Notes under the pieces: model-generated | The model's input: only the letters and a program-made list of their open reading frames with translations | Told to the model about the DNA's origin: nothing | The model's database searches: none | NCBI GenBank assembly: GCA_002682825.1 | Contig: NOKP01000009.1 | Coordinates: 992,001 to 1,056,000 of the forward strand | Source of the DNA: Neonectria sp. B-13 | Lineage: Eukaryota > Ascomycota > Sordariomycetes > Hypocreales > Nectriaceae | Direction of reading: 5' to 3' | Length of the DNA stretch: 64,000 nt | Shown here: in pieces, positions 57,552 through 64,000 of the stretch | Layout: every line of letters starts with the position of its first letter | Numbering within the stretch: position 1 is the first letter of the stretch | Position numbers and translations under genes: made by a program

Positions 57552-58956
57552 TCAGAGGTCACCGAGGAACTCTTCCTCTTCATCATTCTCATTGTCGTCG
57601 ACGTACTCTCGAAGTCTCTTAATCAGGTCGTCGATTTCAATCTCCCCAGTAAGGACTTCGGCCTCTTTTCCACTCTTTCTGCAAGGAGGGATTGGGATAC
57701 CTTCGACAACCTGGATCACACCATTCTTGCCAACGCCGTCCTGGAACCCAACCTTCACGGCCCCATTCACAACGATTGACGTCCATCCCTTCCAGCTGTG
57801 CACGTCCACTCCGAGACTCTTCTCCAGTAAAGTGCCGAGCTCAATGTGGAAGTGGCCGTCGGCGCCCTTGGCCGTGGGCTTGTTTGCTTCGTCTCCGTAG
57901 TAGATCTCGTCACTGTACAAGGTGATGTTCGGCACAATCTGATACTTCAGAAGCGCGGTGAGGTACTTGTGTCCCTTTTCAGAGTTGAAGAGGAAGGCAT
58001 TAGTCCTGGGACCCAGGCGCTCCCATGCCGAGTTCGAGGGGGCGAAAACTGTGCTGCCGACCATCTTAATGCCATGGATATACTTGACAAAGTCGGTCTT
58101 GTCATATGCAAGAAGGAGAGTCGAGAATGCGGTTGGGAACAGGCTGATTTCTCGGCCGATGGACGTGGGCGGGATGAGGATCTTGTTGACCGCGTGGATG
58201 TAACCATTCTTGGCTTTCTATGTTTGAGGTTAGAGCCATTCTTCAGACATCATCTCTGGATGGACTGGAGTCAGTTCTTACAAAGTTCACGCCCACAACT
58301 TTACTGTAGACATTCACCCGCACACCGGAAAGTCCAACGCTGGTTCGAAGGCGCTGGGACTTTCCGCCGAGGAAGTCCTCCTTAAGAGACGTCGGAATGG
58401 TGTGTGTGGTTAGGATTCTTCCGGCAGGGTAGCTTCCCAGGCCAACGTGATAGTCGAGAAGGTTCTCAATGAATTCATCGGACGGCTTCTTGTGGTCCTC
58501 AGGGATATCCTCAAACGCCTTGTCAATCGGCACGAACAAAGTGTACTCATTGTCAGTGTCGTTGAGCAGCTTTGTAACGTTCTCGTGATCCTTGACCAGC
58601 TTGTAGAACTCTTTTGTATAGTTGCTCTCGGAAATGAGCTCGAAGATGGTATGGTTCGACCTGTCGTGGTCCACGAAGTCGACATCGTATCCAAAGGAGG
58701 ACGCGTGGCTGGAATCCTTGCCAAATAGCCCAGTGAACTCTTCACCAGCTTTCTCCTCGGCGGTACGGACAACACTCTCTATGCCTGATGACAGAAAATC
58801 GATCGCCTCATCGAAGGAGGAGGCGACATTTGACCGAGCATCTTCGACCAGGGACTCCGCGTGGCTGACTGAGTCCTTAAAGAGCTCCTCGACATCCTTC
58901 AGGATGGCGATCGCCGAAGCGGCGGTGACGAATGTGAGGGACGTGGTGAGCTTCAT
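57552..58956 (-). CDS. Secreted protein with two fasciclin (FAS1) domains
   Basis: Predicted secreted or cell-surface adhesion protein of about 450 residues. The signal peptide is MKLTTSLTFVTAASAIA, from ATG 58956. A helical region (residues 20-75) precedes FAS1 domain 1: 'TIFELISESNYTKEFYKLVKDHENV', 'YTLFVPIDKAFEDIPED' (H1 motif) and 'LLDYHVGLGSYPAGRIL'. An intron (about 58218-58280) then joins 'GVNF|KAKNGYIHAVNKILIPP' (H2 motif). Domain 2 has 'GSTVFAPSNSAWERLGP' and 'LLKYQIVPNITLYSDEIYYG', and ends 'GVIQVVEGIPIPP'. The tail is strikingly acidic (DDNENDEEEEF). No GPI signal is evident. Known fungal fasciclin proteins act in adhesion and wall integrity. Confidence 0.92.
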
Positions 58957-60253
58957 GATGGCAAACCGAGCGTCCAAATCGTCTAGATGGGGAGATTTGT
59001 CGAACAGAACGATGCTGCTGAATACGGTCGCGGAATTGAGTCGCAGCGAGTCGAATTCTGGCAGTTATTGTCTCAACACGGTCGTGGCGGGAGAAACAGC
59101 GGTTCTTGACTACTGTGCTTCCAAGAGGGCGACGCGCGGCTCAGGTTAAGTAATACGATCCTTCGAGCACATCAGCGGCAAAAACGCCAAATACGTGTAT
59201 CGATGGCCAATGGGAAGATTAAGTTCGCAAATGTCAGTATCATCAACGTCATCATCTGATGTTGGAGTTGTCATCCCGGAGGCTTCGGAATTACCCCGCA
59301 TCACCCCTCGGAGGTCTCGGGTGCCGGACGTCCAGGACAGTAAGCCAAAACGGCCAAGAATGTTAGCGAGCTGTCCGGAGCAGTGGCTGTTTTAGGGGAT
59401 GAGCCGAGCTGTTTACGGTGTTTGTGGGCTGTAAGGGGCTCTGCAATTATTTTGGCTTACGCTTAGAGCAGCACTTACTTATAAGTCCGGTGTAAATGGG
59501 ACGGGAGAGTCAGGCGCAAGTGAAGATACTTGGAGCAAAGTATCTACATTCCTAGGTTTCGCTCTCGTGCAAACGCTCGCAAAGATGAAACACAGTACCA
59601 GGCGGAAACCGTCCACCAAATCTTCAGAGAGTCGCCAAGCCAAAATGGACCAGCAAAGGGGAATGCAGGGTGCTGCATCGCTCCATGTCAGATCTCAACC
59701 TCCAATCAATGAGTAACTCTTAGTTGTCAAGGTAGCACAAGATGTTTCAGGTATTTCACATGAAAGACGGTCGATAGGCTATAGATTTACTCGTCCAGAT
59801 GTCATCAACTGCTGGCACCAACCAGCCAAGAGGAATCTTACCCTCGAGCAGATCGACATTCGGAGCGGATCCGACTCGCCGGGTGTGACTATGCACTCAC
59901 TTCTTCTCTTAAGTCATTTTATTCGATTCACCGTTTCCATTCATTTGAGATGCTCCAGCTTCTTGGTGCACATAAGAACCAAGTGGTGTCTGTGATACAT
60001 GAACTGTGGCTGCATGGGATGGCAGTCGCTGCTGCCTAAAATGTCAGACCTTCATAGCCGAGCGCTAGCTTATTTTAGTTATGCAGAAAGCACGCTGTAT
60101 ATTGCAGCTATTCTAATACACCCTAGCGTTCATCATCAGATGTAAACAATCGCTCTCTCGTTTACGGTTGAATGGCGGCATAAGACTGTATTAACATTCG
60201 TTTACTAAGGCTTATAGAGTAAAGGCTTGGGCGAATTCACTGCCAACTTTGCC
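58957..60253. other. Intergenic, divergent region fasciclin/sirtuin
   Basis: 1.3 kb between divergent starts. Short frames at 59195-59395 and 59530-59712 lack support. Nothing else was recognised. Confidence 0.45.
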
Positions 60254-61575
60254 ATGGCTTCCTCTGCTCCGAAGATTGCTGAAGCTGAAAAGCACGATGC
60301 GCCTAGCACACTCGCCCGCAAAGCCAGAGCCTTGGCGAGCCTGATAAAGGAGAGTAAACACTTCGTCGTTTTCACCGGTGCAGGCATCTCTACTTCTGCC
60401 GGTAAGCCTCACTTTCCGAGCGAAATTCACTCGTCTTACTCATTTCACGCAGGTATTCCTGACTTCCGTGGCCCCGAGGGTGTTTGGACGTTACGCGCCC
60501 AAGGTAGACAATCCACCGCAAAGTCCGTGAGCACATTGCAAGCCATTCCAACACCCACGCACATGGCACTGCTCGAACTGCAGAACCGGGGCCTGTTGAA
60601 GTACCTGATCAGCCAAAACTGCGACGGTCTACATCGAAGAAGCGGGATATTGCCTGTAAGTATACGAGATGTGATGAACAGCAATCTTAGATGCCTACTA
60701 AGCCCAAAGACAGGACAACATATCGGAGCTTCACGGTAATAACAACCGTGAATGCTGCAAAGGTTGTGGGAAAGAGTACCTTCGCGGTATAGAAACCCTC
60801 TCCTAATGCTTCAAATTTCCTATTCTCATATGTCACAGACTTCCGAGCTGTCGCCACCTACGAAAAGACCGTTCACGATCATCGCACAGGGCGGAAATGC
60901 GCTCGTTGCGGAGAACCCCTTCACGACACCATCATCAACTTTGGAGAGTCGTTGCCCAAGCAGCCTCTCCAACGCGCCTTCGATAACGCTGAAAATGCCG
61001 ACCTTTGCCTCGTTCTTGGGTCATCACTCACAGTCACTCCGGCCAACGAAATCCCCGAAGTCGTCGGTCGAAGAAAGGGTGCCAAGCTGGCCATCTGCAA
61101 CCTCCAGAAGACGCCGCTGGACAAGCTATCCGAGCTGCGCATTCATTCCGAGGCTGACACCTTGATGATTGCGGTGATGGAAAATCTTGATATCCCGATC
61201 CCGCAATTCGTCCTCCATCGTCGTCTCGTCGTCCAGCTCAAAAGCCAGGATGATAATCGGCATGAACTGACTGTGGGCGGTGTCGACGTGGACGGCACAC
61301 CAGTCACCTTTCTTCAATCGGTAAAGCTCGAGAATAACAGAAGGGTCATCCGGAATGAGCCATTTGCCATTCAGTTTCGCGGAACGCTTGAGCCTGGACT
61401 GGAGTTCAAGCTCGAGCTGGAATTCATGGGACACTACGGCGAGCCTAATTTGAAACTCGTTCATCAGTACAATGGGGTGCAGGATTCAGAGGGCTTATAT
61501 CACCTTGATTATAACCCTTACACTGGGGAGTGGAAGGCCGTCCAAGAAATTGTTCTGGATGATTCTGTGCTTTAG
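60254..61575 (+). CDS. NAD-dependent deacylase, SIRT6-like (class IV sirtuin)
   Basis: Sirtuin in four exons; introns at about 60401-60460, 60657-60720 and 60790-60839 each rejoin in frame. NAD-binding motifs are '[26 protein letters not shown]' split by intron 1. Others are '[13 protein letters not shown]' (the usual Val/Ile of QNVDGLH is Cys here) and '[22 protein letters not shown]', with the catalytic His and the first two Zn cysteines. '[22 protein letters not shown]' has the second Zn pair, and '[20 protein letters not shown]' follows. The order and the 'HDTIINFGE' segment match class IV (SIRT6/7) enzymes acting on nuclear histones. A C-terminal extension of about 120 residues (from '[12 protein letters not shown]') is beta-rich and typical of fungal members. 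ATG 60254 is the first in frame. Confidence 0.92.
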
Positions 61576-61848
61576 GAGCCGGCGCGGAAGTACTGTTGTG
61601 CCTTGCATCCAAATATTCGTAACGAGCAGTTAGTCACTCCTCACTTCGAGTTGTTCAAAGCTATGAGTAGTACCAAGCTACTTGGAGACGACATTGAAGT
61701 GGAATAAGCCTGTCCCTACTTCTTTATCTGAACTCCAATACGTCAGAATAACACAGTGGTGTAGTAGTGTCGAGACAAAACAAACATATCCTACAAAATA
61801 AAGCGAAGGGAATTGCTCGTTGACTAAGTAACTATGCTTTCTACTTCA

Positions 61849-63336
61849 TCAGTACTCAGTAACATCGGTCACGTTGTAGAATCCATCATCTCGTTCATCC
61901 GGATTTATGATCCTTCCCGTGGCAAACTTATGCGCCCATTCAATCGCTCGAGCCTTGAATAACTCCTTGTCCGATGTCCAATTCAAGGGCATTTCGGTCT
62001 CAATCGGGTTATCCCAGGCTGGTTCGTCAAGCAGTGACGCCACACTGATCAGCAATTTTTCCAGAGTCAACGACGGTGACCACGAGCCGTCATCAAGTGT
62101 CCTGGAAAGGGAGCTTATGCAAACAGCACCGTATCTATCGATGTTAGGATGAAATATCATTGTCAGAAACCACACCTGGGGCGGATGAAATGGATATCCC
62201 CCAGTGACATTGAATCGAACATGGAAAATACCCCCTTCGTACGGGGTGCCCTCTGGGCCGCAGAAAGTACCGAGGAATTTGTCCAAATGCGATTCACTTA
62301 TGGGCGTGATGGTAAACCATCCATTCGGGGTTGTTTGATCAGTCCAGGTTTTCATTTCCATCTTGATACGCCTCCTGGCCCATTTCCCGGGCTCATAAGG
62401 TTCATTAGTGACCAAAGGCTCAGGCGGCAACCCAGCCAAAATGTATTTGCAAACTTGACGATTGGTCGCTTCAATATCCGAGAACAATAAAGTCCGTACA
62501 TTCACACCCTCCTCGTCTCGTGAAGTTTGGACTTCTATGTGTGACGAAGGATGCGATTCGGCAGTCATGAAAGTCGCCGATGTAGTACTGGACGTGTCGA
62601 TTGTCCGGGCATGAATCAAGCTGAGGCGAATACTTGCGGCATCGGATATGACGGTTTTCTCCACCACAGAGCTCTTCTCGATTCTGTAAAGTCCATCTTC
62701 GCTGACCTCTGCTACAGCTTCAGCTGCATACTGCTCTATCGCTTTGGCGGCTTGAATATCGCGAGTCAACTTGTCGAGGTCGTCGACAAGCGCCACAATT
62801 TGGGTAAGCAAAGCAGTCGCCTTCTTCTCATCCCGAATGGACCATTTCGCTTTCTTCCAGAACGAGGTGGTATCTTGCTGTCGCATTGATTGACGCTCTC
62901 TGCGTACAACGGCTTGTAACCGGATGTATCTGCTTCTGAATACTGCGGAAGGTGGATTTCTTTGTATGGAGGACGAGTCGTTGTCGAATAGATTTCCCAG
63001 TGCAGGGGCCTGTTGCTGGTGAATCTTGAACCCATACTGTTGAACCAAACGGTCGGTGTTGGAGAAGAGAAGAACAATCTGCTGGAGCGTGTCGGTAATT
63101 TGTCGGGCTCGCCAAGTTGGGGAATTGAGACTGGTCGTGTATCCCTCTGATGAGAAAAACCCCAGCCTCTCGGCCCATATCAGGAAGATGGCACGCTGGT
63201 TGTCCAGCCTCGTACTGAAGCAGTGAAAATTCTCTTCATGGTCCCGGCCGCTGTCAACGAACTCCCATGCCTCCAGGGCGGTTCTGAAGAGGCCTGCAAG
63301 CCCAATGATCCCGATGGCGAGGCCAACTCCTTCCAT
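61849..63336 (-). CDS. HeLo domain fused to ubiquitin-conjugating (E2) domain
   Basis: Intronless 495-residue protein with an unusual domain pairing. Residues 1 to about 210 match the HeLo (prion-inhibition and propagation) domain of fungal cell-death proteins. They show a hydrophobic N-terminus 'GVGLAIGIIGLAGLF', then 'ALEAWEFVDSGRDHEENFHCFSTRLDNQRA' in part, 'IVLLFSNTDRLVQQYG' and 'FWKKAKWSIRDEKKATALLTQIVALVDDLDKL'. After a polar linker (about 211-320), residues about 322-475 form a UBC fold: 'PEGTPYEGGIFHVRF', 'YPFHPPQVWF', 'FHPNIDRYGAVCISSL' with the HPN motif at 396-398 and the active-site Cys at 406, and 'SPSLTLEKLLISVASLLDEP'. The E2 active site looks intact. HeLo domains insert in membranes when activated, so this may couple membrane targeting or cell death to ubiquitin transfer (inference). 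Confidence 0.9.
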   Translation of the reverse strand: MEGVGLAIGIIGLAGLFRTALEAWEFVDSGRDHEENFHCFSTRLDNQRAIFLIWAERLGFFSSEGYTTSLNSPTWRARQITDTLQQIVLLFSNTDRLVQQYGFKIHQQQAPALGNLFDNDSSSIQRNPPSAVFRSRYIRLQAVVRRERQSMRQQDTTSFWKKAKWSIRDEKKATALLTQIVALVDDLDKLTRDIQAAKAIEQYAAEAVAEVSEDGLYRIEKSSVVEKTVISDAASIRLSLIHARTIDTSSTTSATFMTAESHPSSHIEVQTSRDEEGVNVRTLLFSDIEATNRQVCKYILAGLPPEPLVTNEPYEPGKWARRRIKMEMKTWTDQTTPNGWFTITPISESHLDKFLGTFCGPEGTPYEGGIFHVRFNVTGGYPFHPPQVWFLTMIFHPNIDRYGAVCISSLSRTLDDGSWSPSLTLEKLLISVASLLDEPAWDNPIETEMPLNWTSDKELFKARAIEWAHKFATGRIINPDERDDGFYNVTDVTEY

Positions 63337-63755
63337 TCTGCAGCAAAGATATGGAGGAAGATCAATCGAGAGGTGGAAATAGCTGGTTTAGTTGACAGGT
63401 TATTGCAGGAACAAGATTGACAGACTACGTAAGAGAAATCAGCATTTATTGCGCATCAGGCTGAGCTGCAAGGTAGGGTGGGTGGCAGTGCATCGAGGAA
63501 ATGCAGCCTATGTTAAGGCAGACATGCAGGCGCAGTGCATTGAAGCGGCAGCCAACACCTCGTGTCATTCAAGCTACGAGTCTCCTGATCCAGGTTCATG
63601 TTAGACCGGGAGCGGAGTGGTTGCTGAGGGTGGCTGAGAGGGGGCTGAAGGCGAAATTCGTGGACGATGCTTGATTGAAGTTAAATACTGCCCATATTTG
63701 AGTATCTTTCAGTTTCGGGCAATATTCTCACAGAGATAAAGCAACTCGGAGGATA
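63337..63755. other. Intergenic, upstream of HeLo-UBC gene
   Basis: About 420 bp without a supported gene. It presumably contains the promoter of the minus-strand HeLo-UBC gene. Confidence 0.4.
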
Positions 63756-64000
63756 TTATATAGCAAGAAGCAACGGCCAGGTCTCATATGGGTTAATTAT
63801 CAACTCGACGCCCATGAAACGATGACTGCATCCCTCCAAGTCCGCGCTCTTCTCCAACCTGAGGGTACGAGAAAGTCCGATTGCGATATCCATGAGCTGC
63901 TCGTGGATGTAGTTAGAGTAGGCGCTGGTTATCCGGCACACAAGCTCATAGGATGGATTCAATGGCACAGTTGCAAACAGGCCATTCATGAGAGCATGCA
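63756..64000 (-). CDS. Possible 3' end of a gene entering from the right edge
   Basis: An open minus-strand frame runs from the window edge to a stop at 63756 and includes 'MNGLFATVPLNPSYELVCR' and 'IAIGLSRTLRLEKSADLEGC'. It has no recognised domain. It may be the C-terminal end of a gene that starts beyond the window, or chance. Confidence 0.25.
   Translation of the reverse strand, partial: HALMNGLFATVPLNPSYELVCRITSAYSNYIHEQLMDIAIGLSRTLRLEKSADLEGCSHRFMGVELIINPYETWPLLLAI

Overview
The window is nuclear DNA of a filamentous ascomycete (Pezizomycotina). The evidence is short GT-AG introns of about 50-90 bp with CTAAC/CTGAC-type branch sites, Zn2Cys6 and C2H2 regulators of the fungal type, many major facilitator transporters, a cell-wall-type secretome and a HeLo-domain protein. 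Gene content (carbohydrate esterase, galactanase, aromatic hydroxylases, one effector-like secreted protein) suggests a plant-associated or saprotrophic species. The exact species cannot be read from the sequence. Exon models were built by eye from splice sites and reading frames; several were checked by exon lengths summing to a multiple of three.

Left part (1-21.5 kb): a run of catabolic genes arranged mostly as divergent pairs. These are a Zn2Cys6 regulator (cut by the left edge) with a monocarboxylate-type transporter; a secreted SGNH/CE16-type esterase; a second Zn2Cys6 regulator; a 2-oxoadipate dioxygenase/decarboxylase (DUF1338) with a class II aldolase; an Asp/Glu-type racemase with a D-2-hydroxyacid dehydrogenase; a sugar-type transporter with a FAD amine oxidase of the sarcosine/pipecolate/fructosyl-amine oxidase group; and a secreted GH43 galactanase. 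The middle block fits a pathway handling amino-acid or hydroxy/keto-acid substrates.

Middle (21.5-31.8 kb): a gene-poor, AT-rich stretch holding a frameshifted small cysteine-rich secreted protein, then a very large two-zinc-finger fungal protein and a Rieske oxygenase.

Right-centre (32-54.5 kb): a probable aromatic/nitrogen-compound catabolic cluster. It contains a C2H2 regulator, a salicylate-hydroxylase-type monooxygenase, an Old Yellow Enzyme, an SVOP-like transporter, a phenol-hydroxylase-type monooxygenase, an amidase, a NodB-type deacetylase, a short-chain dehydrogenase and a 2OG-Fe(II) oxygenase. Its intergenic regions repeatedly carry a CCCCACTTCCGA-like element. The GTGGGG core of this element is what the two zinc fingers of the cluster's own regulator would be predicted to bind.

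Right end (54.5-64 kb): a broken alpha/beta hydrolase containing a 59-base run of C, a double-fasciclin secreted protein, a SIRT6-like sirtuin, and the most unusual gene here: a single intronless protein that joins a HeLo (prion-inhibition/cell-death) domain to a ubiquitin-conjugating (E2) domain.
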